A DNA stretch of 64,000 nucleotides from Lacibacter cauensis (GCF_007830055.1 NZ_VLLE01000002.1:1065953-1129952); one strand, 5' to 3'; shown: positions 7,947-17,906, counted from the stretch's first letter. A program made the numbers and translations. The notes: generated from the sequence alone by a model not told the origin.

Positions 7947-10637
7947 CTATGCTCTACCACTTGCATCAATATACCCTTTCAATTCCTCGTTAAACACTTC
8001 TTCGTTTATTAATTGTTCGAGCGAAAGGTGCATGCGGTAACGCCAGTAATGTTTTGGATTGGCCGGCACATTAATGCGTTCCTCATTCGGATTTTCTCTG
8101 CGCAGTACACCATTCATACCCAGCAGTTCCTGTACCTGGAAAATACTCCACATAGCAGGCGAATAAAGATGTTGTGTAATGATGCTGCGAACAATCCATG
8201 GCTCGCAATAGAACGGCGCTTCACCTGTTTGCCCCAACTCGTGTGTATAGAACTTTTGTGTTTGTGTACGGTCTTCCTCCCACCAGCCACGAATAGTACT
8301 CATGTCGTGTGTGCTTGGTGTAACCACACTTAAATACGGTGCATCTTTCGGATGGAAGAATTGTTTGGCCGGATCTTTTGGCATACGTTGAATTTCCAGG
8401 CTCAACATCCCCATCTGCTTCATAACATCGGGCACACAATCGGGCACCATACCCAAATCTTCGCCACACACCAACATATTGGTGCTCCGTTTAAGCGATG
8501 GCAGTTTGGCCATTGCTTCTTTACGCCAGAAATCATCCTGCCGGCGATAGAAATAATTTACATAGAGTTCATCCAATTTGCGGCGTGTTTCTTCATCGAG
8601 ATAACGGAACGATGAAGTTGAACTTACGCTGATGCGGAAATGAAACTGCTGCGACTGACTTCCTTCCACTTCAAACAAAATCACATTGCTGATGCAATCG
8701 TACAAACCATGTTTGATGCGATCGTTCTGTACATTCTGCTCAAGTGCTGCAAAATGCGCTTCTACTTTTCGTTGTGTATTAAACTCTTCTTTTAATTCAA
8801 ACTGTCCGTTACCAATATGATTGAGATAAGGCTTCAGAATTTCTGTATCGCCACTCATTATCTCACGCAACACTTCGTCGTTGATAAACGGACGGCACAA
8901 ACGCTGGTAATCGAACCACAAACCACGCTGTCCGAATTCGTTGATGTGTACCGGTTGTGCAGGAACAAAATAACCGAGTATCCCTTCAACTGCATCCATT
9001 GGAATACTCCAGATGCGGAAGAAACCAAGTATATGATCGATACGGAATGCATCGAAATAATTACTCATTTGCTCAAAACGCTGACGCCACCATTTAAACC
9101 CATCATCAGCCATGCGTTGCCAGTTATACGTTGGGAAGCCCCAGTTCTGGCCTTTCACCGCAAAATCATCAGGAGGCGCACCTGCCTGCATACGCATGTT
9201 GTACAACTCCGGTTCAACCCATGCGTCACAACTGTTACGGTAAATGCCAATGGGAATATCGCCTTTTACCACTATACCGTTTTTGTGTGCGTAGGTTGTT
9301 GCATCTAACAACTGCAGATGCAGATGGTATTGAATGAAGTAATACAATCCGATTTCATCGTAATGCTTATGCATTGGTGCAACAAATTCCTGTATGGCGT
9401 GCTCGTTGTAAACACTATGCGTTTTCCATTTCGTGAAATCAGGTGTTTTGTATTTATCACGCAAATAACTGAACGCAGCGTAAGGCACCAGCCAATGACG
9501 GTTCAGTTCAAAGAACTGGAAAAAGTCTGCATCTTCATGCAAAGCTTTCTTTTGCTCATGGTATAACTCTTTTGCTGCAGCCCATTTCACTTTCATGACT
9601 GCTTCATAATCTATTTCGGGCAACGCATTCAGTTCGGTTTGCTTTTTCTTTAATGACTTAATAACCGGGTGATTTGCTTTTGCAGCAACCATTTCCAGGT
9701 TAAGAAAAACAGGATGTAATGCAAACGCAGAAATGGCGGCATAAGGATAAGAATCCTGCCAGGTATGCGTTGCAGTTGTATCGTTAATGGGCAAAATTTG
9801 TATAAGCTTCATTCCTACTTTCTTCGCCCAGTCAACCAACAGCTTCATATCGCTGAACTCACCTACACCCATACTTTTTTGAGAACGTAAACTAAACACC
9901 GGAATGGCAACACCGGCACCTTTCCAGTTATCGGCTGGCAGTTGTGCAAACCCATCGTGCAGGATGGTTATTTTCTTTTTGCCATAGCTATCGTACAAAA
10001 TGCGGTTGTTGCCACTTTCAAATTGTACAAAGCTTTTGGTTTTGGTATTGAATACACCATACTTATAAGCAACCGGAAAACTTTCGTTCGAAAAATCAAT
10101 GCGGGCAGTCCACCAGTTATCTTCTCTGTGCATCAGCAGCGGTTCTTCTGTACTCCACTTGCCGAGTGTTTCGTTACTGCCTGCTAGAAACAACACTTCA
10201 TCTGCTTTTAACAACGGCGCTTTTACTTTAAAAAAATGCGTGATGCCTTTATACGTTTTTGTCTTGCTTTCCTTATGCTTCGGCAGCAATACTTCCTGGA
10301 AAGGCTGTGTATAAAAAGCGTTCTCAATTTCGCCGGCATGGTTCCAGGTGTCGATGAGTGTCAGTTCATCAACCTGCAGTTTCATAAATTCAACCACACG
10401 ATCGTTACCCCACTCTCTGATTTCTTCGCCGTTTTCGTTTTTAAGAATATAGCTGTATTGCAGGTCGTTTTCAAACTCTTTACCCAGTTCAATAGTCACT
10501 GTCCAAAATTCATCGGTAAGATATTGCATGGGGAGCGCAGCAGACAAATCGTTATTTCCTAAAGCATCGCAATTACCCGTAAGAAAAAGGCTTTGGCCAT
10601 ACTGCGTAAAGAAACGCAGATAGAATTGAATCTTCAT
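7947..10637 (-). CDS. malQ: 4-alpha-glucanotransferase with N-terminal CBM20 domains (DPE2-like)
   Basis: Disproportionates malto-oligosaccharides by transferring 4-alpha-glucan chains. The start is taken as the ATG at 10635-10637 (MKIQFYLRFFTQYGQ); an alternative ATG lies 9 bases upstream. Two starch-binding CBM20 modules occupy roughly residues 1-115 and 130-235 (LFLTGNCDALGNN; LFLAGSNETLGKWS). The GH77 catalytic part follows with the nucleophile in AFRIDHILGFF (about residue 534), the acid/base Glu in VCGEDLGMVP (about 725) and the third Asp in STHDMSTIRGWW (about 777). At 896 aa it has the plant DPE2 layout rather than the short bacterial MalQ. It works logically with glgA and glgC. Confidence 0.93.
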   Translation of the reverse strand: MKIQFYLRFFTQYGQSLFLTGNCDALGNNDLSAALPMQYLTDEFWTVTIELGKEFENDLQYSYILKNENGEEIREWGNDRVVEFMKLQVDELTLIDTWNHAGEIENAFYTQPFQEVLLPKHKESKTKTYKGITHFFKVKAPLLKADEVLFLAGSNETLGKWSTEEPLLMHREDNWWTARIDFSNESFPVAYKYGVFNTKTKSFVQFESGNNRILYDSYGKKKITILHDGFAQLPADNWKGAGVAIPVFSLRSQKSMGVGEFSDMKLLVDWAKKVGMKLIQILPINDTTATHTWQDSYPYAAISAFALHPVFLNLEMVAAKANHPVIKSLKKKQTELNALPEIDYEAVMKVKWAAAKELYHEQKKALHEDADFFQFFELNRHWLVPYAAFSYLRDKYKTPDFTKWKTHSVYNEHAIQEFVAPMHKHYDEIGLYYFIQYHLHLQLLDATTYAHKNGIVVKGDIPIGIYRNSCDAWVEPELYNMRMQAGAPPDDFAVKGQNWGFPTYNWQRMADDGFKWWRQRFEQMSNYFDAFRIDHILGFFRIWSIPMDAVEGILGYFVPAQPVHINEFGQRGLWFDYQRLCRPFINDEVLREIMSGDTEILKPYLNHIGNGQFELKEEFNTQRKVEAHFAALEQNVQNDRIKHGLYDCISNVILFEVEGSQSQQFHFRISVSSTSSFRYLDEETRRKLDELYVNYFYRRQDDFWRKEAMAKLPSLKRSTNMLVCGEDLGMVPDCVPDVMKQMGMLSLEIQRMPKDPAKQFFHPKDAPYLSVVTPSTHDMSTIRGWWEEDRTQTQKFYTHELGQTGEAPFYCEPWIVRSIITQHLYSPAMWSIFQVQELLGMNGVLRRENPNEERINVPANPKHYWRYRMHLSLEQLINEEVFNEELKGYIDASGRA

Positions 10638-10808
10638 AATCAACAATTGGCTGGAAAAATACTGAAAATAAGAGGTTGAACGTTGCTTTGGCCTATAAAA
10701 AACCGGGATGTTGTAAAAACATTTCTGCCGCTATCGTTTGCATTCAATGAAAAGACGCATTACACATTGCCGAAATGCGCTGCTGATTATAAGCAAGACA
10801 AGAAGAAG

Positions 10809-10895
10809 CGGAGGGAAAGGGATTCGAACCCTTGGTACAGTTGCCCGCACAACGGTTTTCGAGACCGCCCCATTCAACCGCTCTGGCATCCCTCC
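10809..10895 (-). tRNA. tRNA-Ser (anticodon CGA)
   Basis: An 87-base class II tRNA. The acceptor stem pairs GGAGGGA at the 5' end (10895-10889) with TCCCTCC (10816-10810). The anticodon arm has a five-pair stem and loop CTCGAAA, with anticodon CGA at 10859-10861. A long variable arm typical of serine tRNAs and a perfect T arm (AAGGG, TTCGAAT, CCCTT) follow. CCA is not encoded. It lies in tandem with the truncated second serine tRNA at 10969-10990. Confidence 0.95.
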
Positions 10896-10931
10896 GTACA
10901 TGCAAAAGTAAAAACAGTTTTACTTCATTCT

Positions 10932-10966
10932 AAAAACAAAAAACCAGCCACGAAACGAAGCTGGTT
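10932..10966 (-). terminator. Terminator of the former second tRNA-Ser gene
   Basis: On the minus strand a 7-bp stem (10966-10960 with 10948-10942) is followed by a T-rich tail at 10941-10932. It lies two bases past the discriminator base of the truncated tRNA, so it was most likely that tRNA's own terminator. Confidence 0.75.
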
Positions 10967-10968
10967 GG

Positions 10969-10990
10969 CGGAGAGAGAGGGATTCGAACC
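10969..10990 (-). other. 3' end fragment of a tRNA-Ser gene, likely integration (att) site
   Basis: Read on the minus strand this is GGTTCGAATCCCTCTCTCTC followed by CG: the TpsiC loop, the 3' half of the T stem, a 3' acceptor strand (TCTCTCC) and a discriminator G. From memory it matches the usual 3' end of bacterial tRNA-Ser with an acceptor beginning GGAGAGA (commonly the GCT isoacceptor). Upstream of it (higher coordinates) the sequence is A/T-rich and cannot form the remaining arms, so the gene is truncated here. Integrative elements that use tRNA genes leave exactly such a 3' fragment at the end distal to the rebuilt tRNA. Confidence 0.7.
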
Positions 10991-10996
10991 TTTCTC

Positions 10997-11486
10997 CTAC
11001 TCCTTTTATTTCCAATAAATTAAAAAGCCGCTTTTTTAACAACTCACCGAATTACTCACCTATTTACTTTGCTAGTAAGATCTCAACTACTATACTAAAG
11101 ATAAGTAAATGTTCTAGATTTCTATTTCAACACTAAAGTAGCGCACATCATTGAGCAACCCTTTCATTTTCAACTTAAGTTTGGCTGGCCAAATAACAAC
11201 CAGGTATTTTGGCTAAGTGGATTAAGTTTATGTGTGTAACTTCTTAAACTATTTGTGATGAAAGAAAATGCAAAGAATGAAATACATACAATCCTAATTC
11301 TATCCTTATAAACCGGAGCTTTATTAGAAATGGACCCGTAAAATCATACAGAGAGAAATAAATAATATGTAAAGGCAAAAAGTTCAATAATCCCAATATG
11401 ATACTGTAAATCGTCAGCATAAAGTAGACTAAACAGGTTTAACTTTAAGAGAACGTTTCCAATATTAATTTTCAAAAAATAGTAAC
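10997..11486. other. Gene-free A/T-rich stretch at the presumed island edge
   Basis: No credible reading frame, RNA gene or terminator is seen. All frames are broken. The stretch separates the tRNA fragment from the decayed IS3-family element and may be eroded end-of-element DNA. Confidence 0.4.
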
Positions 11487-12695
11487 ATGGAAAAGACAGT
11501 TAAACAGTCTACAGTAACCTTCATAAAGGATATCCACTGTAAAATACCCAGGATATTTTCTTCAGAACAAAAGATCATGAAAGTGATGGAGGCACAGTGG
11601 GAGAATCTTCCGTTGCAGAGATTTGTCGTAAGCACTCAATTGCTCCGAGTGTGTTTACAAATGGAATAAAGACTTTATGGAAGCTGGTAAAAAAGACCGG
11701 CCGGTGATGCAGTCAGAGAAGCAACCAGCGATGAAGTGGCCGATACGCGTAAAGAAAATCAACGTCTAAAAGAATTGGTTGCAGACTTAATACTGCGGTA
11801 TACAATTGTAAAAAAAGCTTGGAAATGTTGGACTGAACGAAAACTACCAGAAACACATGCGATTAACAGCAGCAGAAAGCGGGAAATCATCTGGCAAGTT
11901 GAAGGATCTGATCTTTGGATAAACCGAACACTTCATCAGCCTGGTATTCCGAAAAGCACTTTTACAAATGGTTAGGGGCTTACGCAGCGAAAGGAATTCT
12001 TGGCATAGAATATAAAAACTCAGGAAGCCATCAGCAATGAAATACAATACTGAAGGTAGAAAGGACCTGGTTTTTCAATTACACTGGAGTTAAGTGAACT
12101 CTCAGCAAGGAAACTGTCTCGCATGCAATGTGATGAGCAAAAGGTTTTTATATCTGAGTCAGGCGTCTGCTGCATCTTAAAAGCAAAAGGCTTTATCACT
12201 TCTACAGCTCCTATGTTGTTATCAGCAGGAAATGAGTTTGTTAAGCAAACACTGTTTGTGCATGCGTTGTGGCAAACTGATTTTACGTAATGCGGAATAC
12301 TTGGCTGGGGCTGGTACTACCTGAGTACTATTCTTAATGATTACTGTCGCTATATCGTTCATTGAGAGCTGTGTAATACAATGAAAGCAGAAGATATGTA
12401 CTCAACCATCAGACATGCACTAAAAAAGGCAAAGTTGAGCAAAGGACGGCGACCTGTCTTATTAAGCGATAACGGAGCCTGTTATGTATCCGGTGAGCTG
12501 AAAGATTATTTGTCAGCAGTAAAAACAAAATCAATACACGGTAAAGTGGCACATCCGCAAACGCAGGGAAAAATCGAACGCTATCATCGTTCCATGAAGA
12601 ATGTCGTTAATCTGGATAACTATTATCATCCGGAACAACTGAAAGAGGCAATCGCTGAATTTGTGGACTATTACAACAACCAGCCTACATTATGA
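11487..12695 (+). mobile_element. Decayed IS3-family insertion sequence
   Basis: Fragments of both IS3 reading frames are readable but broken. OrfA pieces span about 11487-11840, shifting between frames: VAEICRKHSIAPSVF (helix-turn-helix region) and RKENQRLKELVADL (leucine-zipper-like end). OrfB pieces follow: WQTDFT with the first catalytic Asp near 12270, then an open stretch 12381-12695 with SDNGACYVSGELKDYL (second Asp) and HPQTQGKIERYHRSM (catalytic Glu). The frame ends at YYNNQP, where the family normally continues, so the 3' end is lost. At least two frameshifts and several stops make it inactive. Terminal inverted repeats were not found. Confidence 0.8.
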
Positions 12696-12702
12696 CCCAC
12701 AC

Positions 12703-13143
12703 TCAATTACACAATAATTTAAGAATTTGTTCATTATTTTGCGGATCAATTAATTTTTCATTTCCATTGCAGTAAATCGTCATTTTGTTAATTTTTCCTC
12801 CTTCATATAGTAAAGAGATTCCTGTTTCCTTATTTTCTAAAAAAAAGCCAGTAAATGTTATATTACCCAAAGTGTCGAAAAATTGCATTGGGCCATATTT
12901 ACTCCCCTTTTTATAAAAACCAGATGCTCGTATTTTACCATTCTCCCACTGATTTGTTATCCTTAAAAAGGAAGTGTCTTTCTTATTTTTGTAAACGTAG
13001 GAAGAGATTTTGCCAAATCGATTTTTTACACTATCAAAAAGAATATAGTCTTGATCGTTAAAAGACATTTCGGAAACAACTTTTTGCTTCGTATTACAAC
13101 CCACTATAACCAATGTTACAAAAAAAAATAAATTAAATTTCAT
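12703..13143 (-). CDS. MORN-like lipoprotein, last gene of the Rhs operon
   Basis: A 146-aa protein from the ATG at 13141-13143. It begins MKFNLFFFVTLVIVGCNTKQ, a lipoprotein signal with the lipobox Cys at residue 16. The body has repeated W/F-x-N-G-K-type turns (NQWENGKIRASGFYKKGSK, then FDTLGNITFTGFFLENKE) like the YwqK/MORN proteins that often stand beside Rhs or other polymorphic toxins. It starts 10 bases after the 139-aa gene. It may be a second immunity or accessory factor; function not established. Confidence 0.65.
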   Translation of the reverse strand: MKFNLFFFVTLVIVGCNTKQKVVSEMSFNDQDYILFDSVKNRFGKISSYVYKNKKDTSFLRITNQWENGKIRASGFYKKGSKYGPMQFFDTLGNITFTGFFLENKETGISLLYEGGKINKMTIYCNGNEKLIDPQNNEQILKLLCN

Positions 13144-13153
13144 GCTATTGTAT

Positions 13154-13573
13154 TTACTTGTAAAGGGACTCAACATCAAAATAGCAATTGTGTTTGTCTC
13201 TGTAATGTACAATAATTTCGTTCCGCTGTTTTAGTAATATTTCAAGTGTGAAAGAATCAATTTTAATGGGCTGACTTTGCAAAATATCATCACCTAACCG
13301 GGTTGTCAGGTACGTCTGTATTATGAGGTTCCGACTTTGGTGCTCCTGTCCGGTAGTCATTATCCAAAAAGCAGCATTCGGCCTTTCTCCATTATTTATA
13401 TCCTCGTAATAATCAGATTTTACTACCCTTATAGCTGATGTCTTAACTCTTATTTTTTTCCAATTTAAATAATCAATCAATTCTTTTTCTTTTCTGTTTC
13501 CAAGTAACGTTTTTACATAATAGAACAGAAATGGGACAAGGAATATTGAACCTATAAGAAGCCAAGCTATCAT
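13154..13573 (-). CDS. Small membrane-anchored protein, candidate Rhs immunity factor
   Basis: A 139-aa protein of no family I recognise. Residues 3-24 form a single N-terminal membrane helix (LLIGSIFLVPFLFYYVKTLL); the rest is soluble with mixed charge. Its ATG (13571-13573) lies only 4 bases past the stop of the 1442-aa Rhs gene. A small unrelated gene in that position is the usual place for the immunity gene of a polymorphic toxin. The role is inferred from position alone. Confidence 0.6.
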   Translation of the reverse strand: MIAWLLIGSIFLVPFLFYYVKTLLGNRKEKELIDYLNWKKIRVKTSAIRVVKSDYYEDINNGERPNAAFWIMTTGQEHQSRNLIIQTYLTTRLGDDILQSQPIKIDSFTLEILLKQRNEIIVHYRDKHNCYFDVESLYK

Positions 13574-13577
13574 TTCC

Positions 13578-16500
13578 TTATTTTACATTAATAAATTGGT
13601 ATCCTTTGGACGAAAATAATACAAAATAATTATATTTTACTCCATCAACAACTGGATAGGTATCCACGAAGGCAAAAGATTTGAATTTTAATTTGGAAAT
13701 TTGCACTCCGCCGTTTTTATGAATTTCAAGAGCTTCTTCAAGATTAACATAAGTACCAGCTAAGCCTAACGAACCGTGATTTGTTTCTATGGATCGAATA
13801 AGTGGACCTAAATGAGAAATTTTATGTGAATTGACAGCCTGCCTTACCCCCTGAATAAATTGTTGCCCATCCATATCCTCAGAAATATTAAGAATAACGA
13901 TGTCTGAGCCTGTGAAAGGGTCCCACATCGTTCCATCCACCCCATCTTTTCTACCAGTTGCGTGTCCTGCCAAGCCTACAACATCCGTGTCAAGTACAAA
14001 AGACAAAACTGGTATTGTTTTGTGCATAGAAGTTCGAATCGGTTCTTGTCGATATAAAGAAAGATGTTGTTGCTCAGGATGTCTTGCAAGATAGTCATCA
14101 AATCGCTTCTTGTCCCATATCAATGCTTCATGTGCTGGATCTTGCCATGGAAAATCAAATTGCATTTTTAACTTTGTTTGTATGTTGACTTGGAGCGGCT
14201 TATTAGATTTTTTTGGGGAAAAGGCCGTAAATATCGTAGATCCATTTTCAACTGTAGTTACAAGATAGCTTCCTTTAAGTGATCCTCTACTAACAGTTCC
14301 TCCATGTTTTTTAGCATACTCTCTTGCTTTTTTTTCACAATCTATACATCCTCCAGTCGGATCAACATTATTAACGGGATCATTTCCCATTCCAACATAC
14401 GGACTCCAGAACTCCCCTTCAGGATCCACACTTAACCAGCGGGCAATCCTAGAGTCGTACATTCGTAGTTCGAAGGCATTCCAACCTGTTTCTTTATCTT
14501 CTTCTGCGAACCCGCCCTGATAACCATATCTGTAATCATTGGTACCGGCTCTGCGTATTACAAACCCAAACGGATAATAATCGCTGTACATTCTTGTTTC
14601 CAGAGTACTGCCATTACGGGCTACAACGGCTCGTACATTGCCGAGCTGATCTTGTAGTTCATAAGCTGTAATATTACTTGGTCGGTAATAGACTCCTTCT
14701 CTTCCCCTTCCATAGATCGGCTGCTCCTGTAGAGATAAAAAGGTCCAGAACATACCGCTTTTTGACTGTGAATAAATAGCGGCTTCATTGCCAGCAGCAT
14801 CAGACAGGTAAAATGTCTTATTAATTGGTTGGTAAGTGCTACTGTTATAAATTGTCTTGCTTATACGTTGTCCTCTCTCATTGTATTCGAAGCTCACGAC
14901 TGCCTGTGTAAAAGCAGCATCTGCATAAACACCTACGATCTTTCCTGTTACATCGTATTTGATATGTCGTGTCACACCACCTGCATCCGCTCCGCTTCCC
15001 GGAGTTTCCTGGATAAGCTGACCATCATCATCATAGCTGTAAGTGGCATAAGTGCCTGTGGGGCCAGTTGATGCGCTTTCGGTGATACTTTGCAGTTTAT
15101 TCGTATTGGCGATATAATTATACTGGAACTTATCGGTTTCCTGACCCATGTTACCTGTTCGCTGCAGGTACTGAATATTCCCGTTACGGTCGTAGGCCGG
15201 AGTATTGTTTCCGGGTTGCATCACTCTCTCCTTGAACAGGTTGGTGGATGTAAAGCTTGCCGGATTTGAGGTCCCATTATTAAAGCTCAGCGTATTGCCC
15301 CAAGTACTCTCAGTAAACTGATATTTATCATCGTACGTAAAAATATAACTGGTCGGGTCGTTCATACCGGATACTGAAGCCGGCTTTTGGCTGAACCAGG
15401 TCATGGCCTTTACCTGACCTGTAAACAGATCGGAAGCAGTACCAGAGGGAACATTTAATTGTTTGATAGGGACGATACCACTCCTGTTATTGTTATAATC
15501 TCCGTTATAATAATCAAGCGTCATCCCAAAAGCATCTGCAAACACACCGTTGCCATTACCATCCTGGCCAGGATCATGAACAGGATTATTCTGTGCATTG
15601 TTGATTGCTTTAATCTGTCCTCCAAGTGTATAGGTGTAATCAATCCCCTGAAGGTTGTTGTTTAAGATCTTTCGTTTTAATGGCCCATGGAGGTAATACT
15701 GGTAAGTGGCCTGCAAAGTTGCAGTTCCGATATTATCTGTTATGTTAGTACTGATTGTCAATAGACGACCTGCATCGTTATAGGTATAATAGTGCACAAA
15801 AGTTTCACCGCTGTTGTCTTTTTCATAAATCACCTTGATTAACCTATTATCCAGGTCATAAGTGTAATCAATAGTTTTATTTCCGACTCCATCAATTCCC
15901 TGGATCATCCAGAGCACATTCCCTTCCTCATCATAGTTATACCAAGTGCGGCTGATACGGCTAGCAGCAGCATAATTATTATTTAACACCGCATCCCGTA
16001 ACTTCTCAGTATAACTCACCGCATTACGTAAAAAATATTCATTCTGCACATAGCTGCCCAATCCATGACTGTTATCAGCTACATCATACTTTGTAATAAC
16101 AACATCATGTTTAATACCGTTGACTAACCCTCCTGTTTGATCAGTACTCGCAAGAATGGATTTCATGGAACTACTAACAGACATATCACTAGTAAAGGTA
16201 ATACCAGTCGAAAGATCGGGTTGGTACTCACCGCTTTCAATAACACGCCCCCATTGATCATAATTCGTATAAGAATAACGCCCCGTTTTCCATTGCTCTG
16301 CACTCTGGCTAAACCTGAGTTTTCCGTCTCTACGGTATACGACTTCACCTTTACGCTGTATATCTGCATCCTTTGCATTAACCAGTTGTCCTTGTTCATT
16401 GTATTCATAAAGACTAATAAAAGGAACTGTGATTTTGGTATAACCGTTCAAACCATTTTGTATTAACATCTTTACACCCTCTGGTGCTATCGTTGCCACT

Positions 16501-17906
16501 TTCTGCCCTAACTGATTATAAAAATAATAACTCAGATCAGTATAGGTATTGCTGTAACTGACTGTAACTGGATCTCCTATGGCCACCAATTTGTAATAAC
16601 CTGCTGCTAATATATTGCCACTGGTAAAACTTACTAACTCTTCATCATTACCCATATTATACAACTGGTACGCACCCCCAGTTATTGTTACAACCCCAGC
16701 ACTGAATAACTTAAATAAATAAACATCAGCAATATCATGCGTAATAGGTTCTGCTGAACATTGCAAACAGGATACTGTAGTAGCACCGCTGACTGTGCTA
16801 TTTGTATTAACCGTAAAAAACTCATTTGATTCTATTTTATAGTAAGACCGGATAAGATTATTGCCACCCACGCCGCTTGCAGGTCCGGTATAACTAAGCG
16901 TAAAATTAACTCCGTCACCGCTGGTATACACTTTTACTGTGCCGCCTGTAATTGCATAACCCGGCAATGCCGAAGAGTTTTCAAAAAAACCATTGAAGAT
17001 ATAACGATATTGCGCCCAGTTCCCTAATACTTTTATATTGGATACAGTTAAATTACCTGAGCCACTCGCGCCTGGTCTACCAGTTACTAAACTCTTACCA
17101 TCAGAATCTACTATAACAACACCCTCACGACCATTTGCGTCACGATTGATAACTTGTACTCCATATTTGTTAGCATAATTAGGCATCTCTCCTAATTCAG
17201 CTGTGGTAAAATATTGATTTCTGACTTGCAAATAATGCTGGAGTTCATTCTGTATTCCAGTAGTATAACTGGTGACAATTCGTCCTAGTCCCATTCGCAA
17301 TTGATCACCCGGTCCTGCAATTTCTTTAGCAGCACCTGTTCCATCACGATAAAAAGTTTGCCGGGAATATGGATAGGAGGTCGTTGGTGTGTAAGGCTCC
17401 CAGTTATTATTAGTACTGTAATACCACCCCAACGTTCCGGATTGAGTACCCACTGCATCCGGTACTTTTGTTTTATCCGATTCCACACTCCCGCTATTGA
17501 ACCGATCAAAGTTCTTATAATTATAAGTGGTTCCACTGCTACTACTCACAAAAGTACTGGTGTATTTGAACTCTCCTGCATTAATTGGAGCAGGCATAGT
17601 CTGCGCTGCTGGTCGGCCAAATACGTCATACAATGGTTGACTGGCAAAAACATGAGTTACGACCTGACCATTGCTTAATTTATATTTAACCTTACTCTGA
17701 GTTTGTAAGACTTTACCGTTTTGATCAAAAAAGCTCTTCCCATCATTTACCACATTATTAGTGATCCGGCTGTACGCCTTTAAACGGATCCAGTTTATAT
17801 TTAGATCTGCACTGCCCGTCTGATCGGCAGGAACCGGGACCTGGGCATGACTGATCTTGGTAGTTAACAGCAAACAAACAAGTAAACGCAGAAACAGTGA
17901 TTGCAT
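13578..17906 (-). CDS. Rhs-repeat protein with unrecognised 256-aa C-terminal domain
   Basis: A 1442-aa secreted protein with signal peptide MQSLFLRLLVCLLLTTKISHA. A DUF6443-like N-terminal region (about residues 30-170, including RLKAYSRITNNV) precedes many YD/Rhs repeats such as YDLDNRLIKVIYEKDN. The Rhs-associated core follows with ELRMYDSRIARWLSVDP near residue 1155 and ends NNVDPTGG. The remaining 256 residues (13581-14348) are non-repetitive and begin CIDCEKKAREYAKKHGG; they include DVVGLAGHATGRKDGVDG and LGPLIRSIETNHGSLGLAG. This is the layout of Rhs polymorphic toxins, where the tail is the effector. I cannot assign an activity. Two small genes follow within 10 bases of each other. 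Confidence 0.88.
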   Translation of the reverse strand: MQSLFLRLLVCLLLTTKISHAQVPVPADQTGSADLNINWIRLKAYSRITNNVVNDGKSFFDQNGKVLQTQSKVKYKLSNGQVVTHVFASQPLYDVFGRPAAQTMPAPINAGEFKYTSTFVSSSSGTTYNYKNFDRFNSGSVESDKTKVPDAVGTQSGTLGWYYSTNNNWEPYTPTTSYPYSRQTFYRDGTGAAKEIAGPGDQLRMGLGRIVTSYTTGIQNELQHYLQVRNQYFTTAELGEMPNYANKYGVQVINRDANGREGVVIVDSDGKSLVTGRPGASGSGNLTVSNIKVLGNWAQYRYIFNGFFENSSALPGYAITGGTVKVYTSGDGVNFTLSYTGPASGVGGNNLIRSYYKIESNEFFTVNTNSTVSGATTVSCLQCSAEPITHDIADVYLFKLFSAGVVTITGGAYQLYNMGNDEELVSFTSGNILAAGYYKLVAIGDPVTVSYSNTYTDLSYYFYNQLGQKVATIAPEGVKMLIQNGLNGYTKITVPFISLYEYNEQGQLVNAKDADIQRKGEVVYRRDGKLRFSQSAEQWKTGRYSYTNYDQWGRVIESGEYQPDLSTGITFTSDMSVSSSMKSILASTDQTGGLVNGIKHDVVITKYDVADNSHGLGSYVQNEYFLRNAVSYTEKLRDAVLNNNYAAASRISRTWYNYDEEGNVLWMIQGIDGVGNKTIDYTYDLDNRLIKVIYEKDNSGETFVHYYTYNDAGRLLTISTNITDNIGTATLQATYQYYLHGPLKRKILNNNLQGIDYTYTLGGQIKAINNAQNNPVHDPGQDGNGNGVFADAFGMTLDYYNGDYNNNRSGIVPIKQLNVPSGTASDLFTGQVKAMTWFSQKPASVSGMNDPTSYIFTYDDKYQFTESTWGNTLSFNNGTSNPASFTSTNLFKERVMQPGNNTPAYDRNGNIQYLQRTGNMGQETDKFQYNYIANTNKLQSITESASTGPTGTYATYSYDDDGQLIQETPGSGADAGGVTRHIKYDVTGKIVGVYADAAFTQAVVSFEYNERGQRISKTIYNSSTYQPINKTFYLSDAAGNEAAIYSQSKSGMFWTFLSLQEQPIYGRGREGVYYRPSNITAYELQDQLGNVRAVVARNGSTLETRMYSDYYPFGFVIRRAGTNDYRYGYQGGFAEEDKETGWNAFELRMYDSRIARWLSVDPEGEFWSPYVGMGNDPVNNVDPTGGCIDCEKKAREYAKKHGGTVSRGSLKGSYLVTTVENGSTIFTAFSPKKSNKPLQVNIQTKLKMQFDFPWQDPAHEALIWDKKRFDDYLARHPEQQHLSLYRQEPIRTSMHKTIPVLSFVLDTDVVGLAGHATGRKDGVDGTMWDPFTGSDIVILNISEDMDGQQFIQGVRQAVNSHKISHLGPLIRSIETNHGSLGLAGTYVNLEEALEIHKNGGVQISKLKFKSFAFVDTYPVVDGVKYNYFVLFSSKGYQFINVK

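Noticed and set aside
10683-11018. A 111-codon plus-strand frame running through the tRNA region
   Set aside because: Its middle (RRERDSNPWYSC) and end (EREGFEP) are antisense translations of the tRNA-Ser gene and of the tRNA fragment, a well-known annotation artefact.
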